Assembly: GCA_020852835.1 (NCBI GenBank)
Contig: JADZAC010000034.1
Span: forward strand, 1 to 40,728
DNA length: 40,728 bases
Origin: Flavobacteriales bacterium
GTDB taxonomy: Bacteria > Bacteroidota > Bacteroidia > Flavobacteriales_F > PHOS-HE28
Direction of reading: 5' to 3'
The notes below the pieces were generated by a model, which had not been told where the DNA came from, ran no database searches, and was given only the letters and a program-made list of their open reading frames with translations. The translations under genes and the position numbers were made by a program. Shown in pieces: positions 6,859 to 15,022 of this stretch. Numbering within the stretch: position 1 is the first letter of the stretch; each line of letters begins with the position of its first letter.

Positions 6859-8076
6859 ATGACCTACGCGGAAACACTGGCGTACCTGCATGCGCGGCTG
6901 CCCATGTTCTCTCGCCTGGGCAAAGCCGCGTACAAGGCCGACCTTTCCAACACCCACGCCCTGATGGACCTGCTGGGCCACCCGGAGCGCGGGTTGAAGT
7001 GCGTGCACATCGCCGGCACCAACGGCAAGGGCAGCACCGCCAACATGCTTGCCAGCGTGCTGCAGCAGGCGGGCTACCGCACCGGACTGCACACCTCGCC
7101 GCACTTGCGCGACTTCCGCGAGCGCTTCCGCATCAACGGGGAAATGATCCCGCAGCAGGCCGTGACCGATTTCGTGGAGCGGCACAAGGACGGATTCGAA
7201 CCCATCGGTGCATCCTTCTTTGAATGGGGCGTGGCCCTGGTGCTGGACTGGTTCCGCGGTAAGCACACCGACATCGCCGTGATCGAATGCGGCCTGGGCG
7301 GGCGGCTGGACAGCACCAACGTGGTAACACCGGAAGTGAGCGTGATCACCAACATCGGTCGGGACCATGCCGACCTGCTGGGCGACACGCTGGAGAAGAT
7401 CGCCGGTGAAAAAGCGGGCATCATCAAGCCCGGCATTCCGGTGGTGGTCGGCGAGGCCGAAGGATCCATCGCAGAAGTGTTCCGCCGGAAAGCACAGGAA
7501 GTAGGCGCGTCGATCCACTTCACCGACCAGACCGCGCCCATGCCCTACGCGCTGGACCTGGCGGGCGCGCACCAGCAGCGCAATGCCCGCACGGCCTTGG
7601 CCGCCTTACACCTCCTGCGCACCAAAGGCTGGAACATCAGCGATGCGCACATCGCGGCGGGGATGGCGCACGTATGTCGCAACACCGGCTTCGCCGGCCG
7701 ATGGCAGACCATTGCGGAGCAACCGCGCACCATCGTGGACATCGGCCACAACGCCGACGGCCTGCGCGTGGTGAACACCATGCTGGCCGAAACCCCGCAC
7801 GAGCACCTGCACATCGTGCTGGGCACCGTGGGCGACAAGGATGTTGAGGGAATGCTGGACCTGCTGCCCAAGCACGCCACCTATTACTTCTGCAAGGCCG
7901 ATATCCCGCGAGGGCTGGATGCGGTCGTTTTAAAAGACCGCGCCCAAGGGCAGGGGCTCACCGGCGCGGCATATCCCTCCGTGAAAGCGGCGCTGGCCGC
8001 CGCACAGCATTCCGCCCAAGCGGATGACTTGGTGCTGGTGACCGGGAGCGCCTTCGTGGTGGCGGAGGTAGTGTGA
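6859..8076 (+). CDS. folC: Folylpolyglutamate synthase / dihydrofolate synthase
   Basis: A 405-residue ATP-dependent Mur-ligase-type enzyme that adds glutamate to dihydropteroate and to folates. The P-loop IAGTNGKGSTANMLA is at about 51-65, LHTSPHLRDFRERFRING (the omega-loop/SPHL motif of FolC) follows, then IECGLGGRLDSTN, TNIGRDHADLLGDTLEKIA, and EKAGIIKPGIP with the conserved Lys. The C-terminal domain has RTIVDIGHNADGL (the DxAHN-like motif, here DIGHN) and LGTVGDKD. The ATG at 6859 is chosen because an earlier in-frame start at 6814 would translate the CACGGAT repeat. pabB, another folate gene, is at 37519-38901. Length is normal. Confidence 0.95.
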   Translation: MTYAETLAYLHARLPMFSRLGKAAYKADLSNTHALMDLLGHPERGLKCVHIAGTNGKGSTANMLASVLQQAGYRTGLHTSPHLRDFRERFRINGEMIPQQAVTDFVERHKDGFEPIGASFFEWGVALVLDWFRGKHTDIAVIECGLGGRLDSTNVVTPEVSVITNIGRDHADLLGDTLEKIAGEKAGIIKPGIPVVVGEAEGSIAEVFRRKAQEVGASIHFTDQTAPMPYALDLAGAHQQRNARTALAALHLLRTKGWNISDAHIAAGMAHVCRNTGFAGRWQTIAEQPRTIVDIGHNADGLRVVNTMLAETPHEHLHIVLGTVGDKDVEGMLDLLPKHATYYFCKADIPRGLDAVVLKDRAQGQGLTGAAYPSVKAALAAAQHSAQADDLVLVTGSAFVVAEVV

Positions 8077-8280
8077 ATTTTGCCCAGGTCGGCAGGGGAC
8101 CTTGCGGCTATTCTGTACTTCCAATAGTCCACGTTCCGTGTAGCTGAATGCCCAACTGACCTTCATCAGCTTTGATGGAGTTGCAGCGCCCTACCTTGCT
8201 TCCCCAACCAAAACCAAATTCAATGCACCCCGCACCCCACACCCCGCGGCCGGCGCGGCATAGCGATCGGGTCGGGTGCT

Positions 8281-9252
8281 TTGGTCCTGTTATCCATAGG
8301 TGTTCTTATTTCCTGCAATAAAGACCCGTTGAACGAGCCTTCCGTTCCGGGCAATACCCCCTCCGCACCAAATGTTCACCAGTTGGTGCAGGCGTTCGTG
8401 GCACAAGCACAAGACGGTACCGCCAAATCCATGGAGACCCTGAGCGTGGACAGTGCCGTATGGTACGTGGAGGCCGGCCTGAACTACAGCCTGGCCAAAG
8501 CGTGGATCGAACACAACGACGAAGCCGTGGACAGCCTGACCGTAATGGTACCCAGCTCGGACGGCATGGTTACTGACGCTGCCACGAGCGACGCGTTCAA
8601 CGCCCTATATGCCCAATTGGCCGGTGTGGAACAGGCCGGTGTAAAGCACCTGGCCCTGGTGGATGTGGTAGCGAAGGCCACAGGCGACGAGCTGGAATTC
8701 ACCACCCGCTACACCATGGGTTCCGGTTACGAAAAAGTGTTGGACACGAACTATCCTTCCTGGATCTCCCTGAATTGGTGGACCGGATCCGGGAATTGCA
8801 ATTGCAGCGTTGGACCCAGCTCAGTATGCGCGGATAAGAAGATCCAAGCTCGTGTGCGCAGCGCGATCATGGTGCCGATGCAGCCGGGGGAATACTTCAC
8901 CAACGTGGAGCCGTGGAATGTCAACTGGGGTGGCGAAACTTCGGTACCGGATAAATACGTCGATGCTTTTTCATTTCACAACCCACAGAATGTACCGGGA
9001 CACTCCAACCAGGACTTCCCCATCTACCTATGTGGCGGCGGTGACTGCAGCCCCTGCATGGATGCGAGCGACCTCACCTTCCACACCCAGGGCACCTACG
9101 ACGTGATGATGTTCATCCGCACGAATCATTGCCCGACCAAGCAGGCCATTACGCTAACGGTGGATGGTGACCTCATCCTCAGTGAGGAGGGCACGCTCTT
9201 CCACTTTTGTGAATACGCTTACGGCATTAAACAAAGCGGGCCTACCGAGTGA
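8281..9252 (+). CDS. Putative surface lipoprotein; 5' end probably frameshifted
   Basis: No family recognised. The product is about 320 residues with a lipoprotein-like start: a hydrophobic stretch ending VLISC-NKDP, so the Cys would be lipidated. The coding frame has only a TTG at 8281, which would give a signal peptide without positive charges. Upstream codons in the same frame read R-G-R-R-G-I-A-I-G-S-G-A-L-V-L-L, an excellent signal-peptide beginning, but no ATG is in that frame. An ATG at 8223 lies one base out of frame, in a stretch with three CCCC runs. The mature part holds a CNCS, a C-x2-C (CSPC) motif and Trp-rich strands, suggesting an extracellular domain with disulfides or metal. 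Its stop overlaps the next gene's ATG. Confidence 0.8.
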   Translation: MVLLSIGVLISCNKDPLNEPSVPGNTPSAPNVHQLVQAFVAQAQDGTAKSMETLSVDSAVWYVEAGLNYSLAKAWIEHNDEAVDSLTVMVPSSDGMVTDAATSDAFNALYAQLAGVEQAGVKHLALVDVVAKATGDELEFTTRYTMGSGYEKVLDTNYPSWISLNWWTGSGNCNCSVGPSSVCADKKIQARVRSAIMVPMQPGEYFTNVEPWNVNWGGETSVPDKYVDAFSFHNPQNVPGHSNQDFPIYLCGGGDCSPCMDASDLTFHTQGTYDVMMFIRTNHCPTKQAITLTVDGDLILSEEGTLFHFCEYAYGIKQSGPTE

Positions 9253-10796
9253 TGAAAGCGTTCATATCTGTTTTGTTGCTGGCGCTGCCCATTGGGGTAA
9301 CAGGCCAGAGCAGTTGGGCTGTAACGCTTGAGCCGGTGCCGGAAAAGCTGCGTGTGAACGATGCGGTGGAATTGCCATCGGGAGAGGTGAAGGTGACCAT
9401 GACGGCATATGGTTCCATCTTCGACAACAACGCGCTGCCCACTCGGAGTTGGATCGTGTCGGTATCATCATCGGGCATCGTGCAGGCACTTACCCAAGTA
9501 GAGATCGGTCCGGGCCGGTCCATCGGCATCTCCGACATGTATAACTTGTCCAGCGGCGAGTTGGCCATAGTGAGCAGTGCATGGCTGCAGAACCCGACTT
9601 CCGATTTCCAGATCCTGGTCCATACACTGGAGGACCAAGATGTTCTTGAACTGAGCATCGTCAAAGACCTGGGTGACACCTTGCGCACGTGGGATGTGAA
9701 CAGCGGGCTTGACCACGAAGGGAACCTCTTTATCCTAGGTTCCCTGATTTCGGGACCGGGACCCTTGCCCAATCGGCTGCTGTTGCTGCGGGCATCCCCA
9801 CAGGACAGTATACTGGCAAGTCGCGTCCACGGTTTCTCCACATCTTTGAAAGTTGGTCGCCACGCCATGCCCAGCGGTGACAGCTTGATGCGTGTCTCCA
9901 TGGACGGGAATCTGCCGGGAAGCCCGTTCGGTACGGAGTCCTTTCACCGGTTCACCCCGCAACTTGAGCACGTGGATGCGTTCCCGCTGACCTCCTTGAG
10001 CGGAACCGGTGCGGTGATGCCGATCGATAGCCTGATGAAGGACTGTTTGTACATGACCGGCTTGGCAGGGGATACCTTCCTGCTTTCCGGACGCTTCGGC
10101 AATCTGGAGCCGGATAAACCCATGCGGGCGGCCTTGGTGCGCTTGGCACCGGACGGCTCCTACCAAGGGACCTTCCTGCCGGTAAGTGGCTATGACGATG
10201 ACTACATCGCGTTCCGGCAGGGCCATGACCTCACACCGGACGGCAAGGTGGTCTTCGTGATGTTGGAGAACTTTTTTCATGGCCCACCTGACGTCGATTT
10301 GGGCCCATTCCCTTCGCGGATCCATCTGTACCGCCTGGACACCCTGCTGAACGTGGAGTGCGAGTACATCGTGGACGGCTTCGCCGACAACGCGTACTAC
10401 TTCCTCGCGCGGATCAAGGCCACCAGCGATGGCGGGGTGCTGCTGATGGGTTCGCGCCGTGACCTGAACACCATGGAACAGCCCCGGGGCTGGATCATGA
10501 AGCTCGATGCCTCGCAATGCAACCCCGTGGGTGTGGAAGAATTGGAGGCACAACGCACGGTGGAGGCCTTCCCCAACCCCGGCAGCGACGGCTTCACCCT
10601 GGTGCTGAACGGCCCCGCAGTCCACCAGGCCCGCGTGGCCCTCGTAGATGCGTTGGGCAACCAGGTGCTGGAAAGCCCGATGGCCGGCAATACCGCCCAA
10701 CTGGACGCCCGTGGGTTGGCCGCTGGGCTTTACTTGTACCGCGTTACCAGCCGCGAAGGGCGCCTGCTGGGCAGCGGCCGGTGGATCAAACAGTGA
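9252..10796 (+). CDS. Secreted protein with type IX (type A) sorting domain
   Basis: A 514-residue exported protein. A signal peptide (MKAFISVLLLALPIGVTGQ) leads into a long beta-rich region with motifs such as LTPDGKVVFVM and KATSDGGVLLMGSRR, which look like a beta-propeller or delayed-repeat fold. The last 80 residues form a type A T9SS C-terminal domain: VEAFPNPGSDGFTLVL, then LVDALGNQVLE and LAAGLYLYRVTSREGR. Such domains direct outer-membrane translocation by the type IX system and attachment to the cell surface. The ATG at 9252 overlaps the preceding TGA (ATGA), so the lipoprotein upstream and this protein are translationally coupled and may act together. No enzymatic motif seen. Confidence 0.85.
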   Translation: MKAFISVLLLALPIGVTGQSSWAVTLEPVPEKLRVNDAVELPSGEVKVTMTAYGSIFDNNALPTRSWIVSVSSSGIVQALTQVEIGPGRSIGISDMYNLSSGELAIVSSAWLQNPTSDFQILVHTLEDQDVLELSIVKDLGDTLRTWDVNSGLDHEGNLFILGSLISGPGPLPNRLLLLRASPQDSILASRVHGFSTSLKVGRHAMPSGDSLMRVSMDGNLPGSPFGTESFHRFTPQLEHVDAFPLTSLSGTGAVMPIDSLMKDCLYMTGLAGDTFLLSGRFGNLEPDKPMRAALVRLAPDGSYQGTFLPVSGYDDDYIAFRQGHDLTPDGKVVFVMLENFFHGPPDVDLGPFPSRIHLYRLDTLLNVECEYIVDGFADNAYYFLARIKATSDGGVLLMGSRRDLNTMEQPRGWIMKLDASQCNPVGVEELEAQRTVEAFPNPGSDGFTLVLNGPAVHQARVALVDALGNQVLESPMAGNTAQLDARGLAAGLYLYRVTSREGRLLGSGRWIKQ

Positions 10797-10833
10797 CCTT
10801 GCACAAACGGCTGCTCCGCTCCCACCACGAATT

Positions 10834-10868
10834 GAACAAGCCCCCCGATGTATTCGGGGGGCTTGTTC
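10834..10868 (+). terminator. Perfect 15-bp hairpin after the T9SS protein gene
   Basis: GAACAAGCCCCCCGA at 10834-10848 pairs perfectly with 10854-10868 around a 5-nt loop. It stands 38 nt after the stop codon. The tail has no strong T-run, so termination may be bidirectional or factor-assisted, serving also the convergent tRNA transcript. Confidence 0.65.
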
Positions 10869-10897
10869 GTTGGTGGCGGTACCTACTGAAAACACGA

Positions 10898-10923
10898 AGC
10901 CCTCCGGCATGTACCGAAGGGCT
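10898..10923 (-). terminator. Terminator hairpin downstream of the tRNA-Val pair
   Basis: AGCCCTCCGG at 10898-10907 and CCGAAGGGCT at 10914-10923 pair with one mismatch. On the minus strand the hairpin is followed by TTCGTGTTTTC, a T-rich tail, which fits an intrinsic terminator for the two tRNA genes. Confidence 0.6.
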
Positions 10924-10931
10924 CGCATAAG

Positions 10932-11006
10932 TGGGACCTACTGGATTCGAACCAGTGACCTCATGCGTGTGAAGCATGCGCTCTGAACCAACTGAGCTAA
11001 GATCCC
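10932..11006 (-). tRNA. tRNA-Val (anticodon CAC)
   Basis: The minus strand folds into a full cloverleaf. The acceptor GGGATCT pairs with AGGTCCC (one G-U), the D stem GCTC/GAGC is intact, the anticodon stem CATGC/GCATG encloses the loop TTCACAC with anticodon CAC, and the T arm is ACTGG-TTCGAAT-CCAGT. Discriminator base is A. The 3' CCA is not encoded. It reads GUG, a very frequent codon in this window. Confidence 0.95.
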
Positions 11007-11018
11007 AAAACTTACGGG

Positions 11019-11093
11019 TGGGAGCAACCGGATTCGAACCAGTGACCCTCTGCTTGTAAGGCAGATGCTCTGAACCAGCTGAGCTATGCTCCC
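11019..11093 (-). tRNA. tRNA-Val (anticodon UAC)
   Basis: Acceptor GGGAGCA pairs with TGCTCCC, the D stem is GCTC/GAGC, and the anticodon stem TCTGC/GCAGA encloses the loop CTTACAA with anticodon TAC. The T arm is ACTGG-TTCGAAT-CCGGT, so it contains one G-U type pair. CCA is not encoded. It lies 12 nt upstream of the CAC isoacceptor on the same strand and the two are probably one transcript. Confidence 0.95.
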
Positions 11094-11210
11094 CAAGAAC
11101 GGGCCGCGAATATACACTGGGCGTTTGAACCTGCAGGAAAATTCGATCCGCACCGAGCAGCTCCCCCGGCGGCCCGCCCACCCACTGCCCAAACCGGGTT
11201 TCTTTGCGGG

Positions 11211-12764
11211 ATGCAGGCATCGGGCAATAGACATGCAAGGCTGGAACCCTGGCTTTACCGTCTGCTGGTGGCCCTGCACCTGCTGCCGATCTGGGCCACC
11301 AAGTGGTTTGTCACGCTGGACGGGCCCGCCCACCTGTACAACGCCCGCATCGTACGCGACCTGGTGCTGGGCGATCCGTTCTTCGGCCGGTTCTTCCATC
11401 TCTCTTCCTACCCCGAGCCGTATTGGACGGGCCACGCGGCCATGGCCCTGCTGCTCACCGTGCTGCCGGCCTGGCTGGTGGAGAAACTACTGTGGAGCGC
11501 CACCGTGGTGGGCCTGGCCTGGGCATTCCGGCGGGCCATCCGTGCCCTCGCCCCGCAGCGGCCGTGGGCGAGCCTGCTGGTGATGCCCTTCCTGCTGCAC
11601 TATGCCGTGCGCATGGGTTTCCTCAACTTCAGCCTGAGCCTTGCCATCCTGTTGCTGGCCGTGGCCGAGGTGTGGCTGGGCTTGGTGCATGGCAGAACCA
11701 GGACCGCAGTGTTGCTGCCGGTGCTATCGGTGCTGTACTTCACCCACCTGTTCACCTTTGTCGTGGGCGTGGGGATCATTGCTGCAATGCTGGCCTGGGC
11801 CCATTTGCCCGGCATTGCGCTGCACGCCCGCAAGAGCCTGCGGCCGGTGCTGCTGTCCATTTCCATTCCGCTGGTGCTTGCTATGGGATACTTCGCCACG
11901 CACGAGCCCGAACAGCCCGGAACAACGCGTGTGGATACGGCGCTGCTGGGGAACTGGCTGCTGGAAGGACGTTGCTGGAACGCGTTGGGCGTGGCCGGCG
12001 AGCAGCTGGCGTGCACCCTCACTGCCGCGCCCCTGCTCCTGGGCGGGGTGCTGGCCCTGTTCTTGCGTGCCAGGCGCGGGAAATTCCGCTTTCAGCCGAC
12101 GGACTTCTGGCCGCTGCTGTCCGGTGGCCTGCTGGTGGCCTATTTCATCCTGCCGGACGTGTTGGGCGGCGGCAGCAGCGTTTCCCCGCGCCTGCATCTC
12201 CTGGGCATGTTCTTCCTGGCCATTGCGTTGGCCTGCTCCGATCTCCCCGTGCGTGCCTTGCAGCTCATGGTGGCACTGGTTGTCCTGGCGGACGGCCACC
12301 ACTTGCGCCTGCAACATGGATCCGCCGTATCGCTGGGGCGGGAATGCGCCGAACTGATGGCGGTGCAACCCGCCGTGGAAGACCGCTCGGTGCTGTTGCC
12401 CTTGAACTGGTCCGGCAATTGGATGCACAGCAACCTCTCCAACTACCTGGGCACAGGTACGGCCCGGGTGGTGATCCTGGACCACTTCACGGCGCAGGCA
12501 CCGTTCAATCCGGCGCAATGGAACCCGGGCATGTTGGCGCACGGGGCCGTGGGCACCTTCGCCACCAGCAACCAACCGTGCGTGCAGTTCGCGGGTTACC
12601 GGGAACAAGCTGCACCGGGCATCACGGAGGTGATCACCTGGAAAATGCAAGCGGCCGCACCGGACAGTTGTTGGGCCGACGTGTTGTTCCAGCTCCGCGA
12701 GCAATGCGATACACTGGCCGTGTCACCCCATGCCGATGCCATCTTGTACAAGCGCAGGCTGTGA
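11211..12764 (+). CDS. Polytopic membrane protein, GT-C glycosyltransferase-like
   Basis: A 517-residue integral membrane protein with about ten hydrophobic helices (for example LLVALHLLPIWATKWF, LNFSLSLAILLLAVAEVWL, LLSISIPLVLAMGYFATH) and a hydrophilic C-terminal domain of about 120 residues. An early LDGPAHLYNARI motif lies between the first and second helices, where GT-C polyprenol-phosphate-sugar transferases carry their acidic catalytic residue. That position and the overall layout suggest such a role, but I cannot name a family. The ATG at 11211 has a TTTCTTTG box ending 4 nt upstream. The next gene, 67 nt downstream, is a second membrane glycosyltransferase-like protein. Substrate unknown; a cell-surface glycan or glycoprotein is likely. 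Confidence 0.75.
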   Translation: MQASGNRHARLEPWLYRLLVALHLLPIWATKWFVTLDGPAHLYNARIVRDLVLGDPFFGRFFHLSSYPEPYWTGHAAMALLLTVLPAWLVEKLLWSATVVGLAWAFRRAIRALAPQRPWASLLVMPFLLHYAVRMGFLNFSLSLAILLLAVAEVWLGLVHGRTRTAVLLPVLSVLYFTHLFTFVVGVGIIAAMLAWAHLPGIALHARKSLRPVLLSISIPLVLAMGYFATHEPEQPGTTRVDTALLGNWLLEGRCWNALGVAGEQLACTLTAAPLLLGGVLALFLRARRGKFRFQPTDFWPLLSGGLLVAYFILPDVLGGGSSVSPRLHLLGMFFLAIALACSDLPVRALQLMVALVVLADGHHLRLQHGSAVSLGRECAELMAVQPAVEDRSVLLPLNWSGNWMHSNLSNYLGTGTARVVILDHFTAQAPFNPAQWNPGMLAHGAVGTFATSNQPCVQFAGYREQAAPGITEVITWKMQAAAPDSCWADVLFQLREQCDTLAVSPHADAILYKRRL

Positions 12765-12831
12765 TCATCCCCTCACCGATCGGCGGGGCGGACGATCGGT
12801 CCGCTCCGATCACTGACCTTTGCCGTCGACC

Positions 12832-14016
12832 ATGCAGCACCTGCGCCCGTTCCGTGCCTTCGCCCTTGTGGTGCTGCTGCTGGTGGCGGCCAGCCTGCTG
12901 CTGGACCACCTGAACGGGCGTTTCTGGCTGAACGACTTCCGCGTGTACTACATGGCGGCAGACAACCTGCGCCACGGGCTTCCGGTGTACGATGAAGTGT
13001 TCGGCGAGCACACCGGCCTGTACAAATACGCACCGGCAGTGCTCTACTTCTTCCTGCCCTACACTATGCTGCCCTTCTCCGTAGCCGGTGCCTTTCACTG
13101 CTTGGTGATCGGTCTCTTGCTCACGGCATGTTTCACCACGTTGGAACGCAGCCTGCGCCACTTGGCTCCGCCCTTGCCACGACCGGCCTTGCGTGCGTTC
13201 CTGGGGCTCCTGTGCATAGCGGTGTTGCTGGTGCGCGAGCTGCACATGGGCAACATCAACGCGGGGCTGATCCTCTTGGCCGCGGCTGGCGTGGAGCGGC
13301 TCCTGGCAGGCCGGCGGGGCACCGCCGGGCTGCTGATGGGGGTGGTTTGGCTGGTGAAGCCCTACCTGCTGTTGATGATCGTGCCGTTGGTGCTGCGCCG
13401 GGAATGGCAGTTGCTGCGCACCGCGGCGATCAGCATGATCACCGGTCTACTGCTGCCCTTGTTGGTGCAAGGCCCCTCCACGGGTTGGGGGCTCACCCGC
13501 GCCTGGGCCTCCTCCATGCAATACCACACCCAGGTCATGTACAGCCCGGACCAGCTCGGGGCCATGCTGAACAAGTTCACGGGCCTGGAAAACACGGCGG
13601 TGGTAACGGCCGGCTTCATCGCACTGGCCGGCCTGATGCTCTGCTGGTGCACTTGGCGCAACGCCCACAAGCCCGCGGGCCTTGCCACGGCCGCCATGGA
13701 CCGCGCCTTCGAGCTCTGGCTGGCCATGGCCATGGTGCCCAACCTGGTGATCACCGACCAACAGCACTTCATGTTCTCCCTGCCGCTGGTGTTGTTCATT
13801 CTGGCCTACCTGTTCACCACACCGGACCGGCAGGTACTAACGGGTTTCGTGTTGGCCATGCTGTGCTATGCCACCCGCAGCTCCGACCTCTGGGGCCGGG
13901 AACTGGAAACGTGGCTGATGGGGTGGGGGGTGCTCGGAATGGGGAATATTCTCCTGATGGGCGTGTCATGGGCCGCGTGGCGCCGCTGGCGTACCAACGC
14001 CGCAAAAGCCCTGTAG
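12832..14016 (+). CDS. GT87/DUF2029-like membrane glycosyltransferase
   Basis: A 394-residue multi-spanning protein. The start is hydrophobic (FALVVLLLVAASLLL), followed by a loop with NDFRVYYMAADNLRHGLPVY, a hallmark pattern of the DUF2029/GT87 family in which the Asp and the Tyr-x-Ala region face the outside. KYAPAVLYFFLPYTMLPF and LLMGVVWLVKPYLLLMIVPL (helix with a KP motif) also match. GT87 enzymes transfer sugars such as mannose from polyprenol phosphate; the substrate here is not readable. The ATG at 12832 is preferred over a TTG at 12820. A GACCTTTG box ends 9 nt before the ATG. Together with the preceding gene it forms a pair. Confidence 0.82.
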   Translation: MQHLRPFRAFALVVLLLVAASLLLDHLNGRFWLNDFRVYYMAADNLRHGLPVYDEVFGEHTGLYKYAPAVLYFFLPYTMLPFSVAGAFHCLVIGLLLTACFTTLERSLRHLAPPLPRPALRAFLGLLCIAVLLVRELHMGNINAGLILLAAAGVERLLAGRRGTAGLLMGVVWLVKPYLLLMIVPLVLRREWQLLRTAAISMITGLLLPLLVQGPSTGWGLTRAWASSMQYHTQVMYSPDQLGAMLNKFTGLENTAVVTAGFIALAGLMLCWCTWRNAHKPAGLATAAMDRAFELWLAMAMVPNLVITDQQHFMFSLPLVLFILAYLFTTPDRQVLTGFVLAMLCYATRSSDLWGRELETWLMGWGVLGMGNILLMGVSWAAWRRWRTNAAKAL

Positions 14017-14103
14017 ACGGGGCATCGCGGCCTTGGCCGGACCCGAACGCCAAGTGCCCGCCACAAGGGAACAGGCTTTGTCCCGTGAAGGCCATATTCC
14101 CCA

Positions 14104-14601
14104 ATGGCCATGCAAACGACCGAACTTCAAAATGAACTTGTAGGCCTCCGCCATCAATTGTACTACTTCGCGCTGAGCCTCACGCACGACCGCGACGATG
14201 CCTCGGACCTGCTGCAGGAGAGCATGCTGCGGGCCTTGACCTACTTGGACAAGTTCCGGGAGAACACGGACTTCAAGGCATGGGTGTACACCATCATGAA
14301 GAACACCTTCATCAATACGCACCGGCGCAGCAAGCGCACGGGCCGCGTGATGGAGCACGTGGAGCGGGTGCGACAGCAGGCCAGTTTGGTGCAAACGCCG
14401 GCAAGCGCCGAATCCAGGGTGCGCATGGGCGAGATCCAGGGCGCGCTGGGCCGCTTGGACGACATCTTCCGCGCACCCTTTGAGCTGCACAACAAAGGCT
14501 ACAAATACAACGAGATCGCCGATCGCCTTTCCATTCCGGTGGGCACCGTAAAAAGCCGCATCCACCAAGCGCGCCACCGATTGATGGACCTGCTGGCATG
14601 A
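14104..14601 (+). CDS. ECF-type sigma factor
   Basis: A 165-residue sigma-70 family factor with regions 2 and 4 only. Region 2 has DRDDASDLLQESMLRALTYL and FKAWVYTIMKNTFINTHRR, the core-binding and -10-recognition parts. Region 4 has the helix-turn-helix YKYNEIADRLSIPVGTVKSR and then IHQARHRLMDLL. There is no anti-sigma gene next to it, which is unusual for ECF factors; the next gene encodes a 53-residue basic protein. The start at 14104 is the first of two ATGs six bases apart. The downstream gap contains GTTAACGAATGTTAAT at 14635-14650, which may be a regulatory site. Regulon unknown. Confidence 0.92.
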   Translation: MAMQTTELQNELVGLRHQLYYFALSLTHDRDDASDLLQESMLRALTYLDKFRENTDFKAWVYTIMKNTFINTHRRSKRTGRVMEHVERVRQQASLVQTPASAESRVRMGEIQGALGRLDDIFRAPFELHNKGYKYNEIADRLSIPVGTVKSRIHQARHRLMDLLA

Positions 14602-14774
14602 GCGGCTGTTGCCGCCATCGGCCTGCCCGGCGCGGTTAACGAATGTTAATCATCGGCCTTGGCGGAACAACCGGCAAACTATGGCGCCTTGTTGGCCGTT
14701 CCATGGACGTACCGCGCCGATGAACCGCACGATAGGCGCCCTGCAAGCAGAACCACCCATCATACCAAAGAGAC

Positions 14775-14936
14775 ATGCCTCGTAAAAAACGCCAGCCCAT
14801 CCTCGCACAACCGGTGCGTGAGGGCATCAGCACCTTCAAAGTCCGCTTGGACGCCCGCACGGTGATCACCTTGGCGAGCCAAAAGGCCTTGGAATTCTGG
14901 AAACAGAAATACCCGCAGGCCGTAGTGATCGGCTAA
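14775..14936 (+). CDS. Small basic protein of 53 residues, unknown function
   Basis: The reading frame ATG 14775 to TAA 14934 encodes 53 residues, beginning MPRKKRQPILAQPVREGIS, continuing with a beta-strand-like TFKVRLDARTVITLAS, then a helix QKALEFWKQKYPQ, and ending AVVIG. The mix of charged and hydrophobic residues and the clean codon usage look like a real protein. The basic start and beta-beta-helix layout could bind nucleic acid or another protein. It lies 173 nt after the ECF sigma factor gene, in the same direction, and could be its regulator or partner; this is inference. I do not recognise a family. Confidence 0.6.
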   Translation: MPRKKRQPILAQPVREGISTFKVRLDARTVITLASQKALEFWKQKYPQAVVIG

Positions 14937-15005
14937 CGGCATCCGGAGAGGCACAGGTCCCCTTCGGACCATTCAGCCCGATATCCGCCCGCAGTGGCCA
15001 CCGGG

Positions 15006-15013
15006 TACCTTTG
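15006..15013 (+). promoter_or_regulatory. TACCTTTG promoter box of the methyltransferase gene
   Basis: An exact TAnnTTTG match ending 9 nt before the ATG at 15023, so the 5' leader would be a few nucleotides or absent. Confidence 0.55.
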
Positions 15014-15022
15014 CCCTCCCCC

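Noticed and set aside
10786..11238. Minus-strand frames that run through the tRNA genes
   Set aside because: They translate tRNA sequence (for example SLVRIR/GSNPV-type strings) and are not proteins.
11303..12913. A 536-codon plus-strand frame overlapping the first membrane glycosyltransferase
   Set aside because: It is Arg/Pro/Ala-rich text in an alternative frame of a clear membrane-protein gene.
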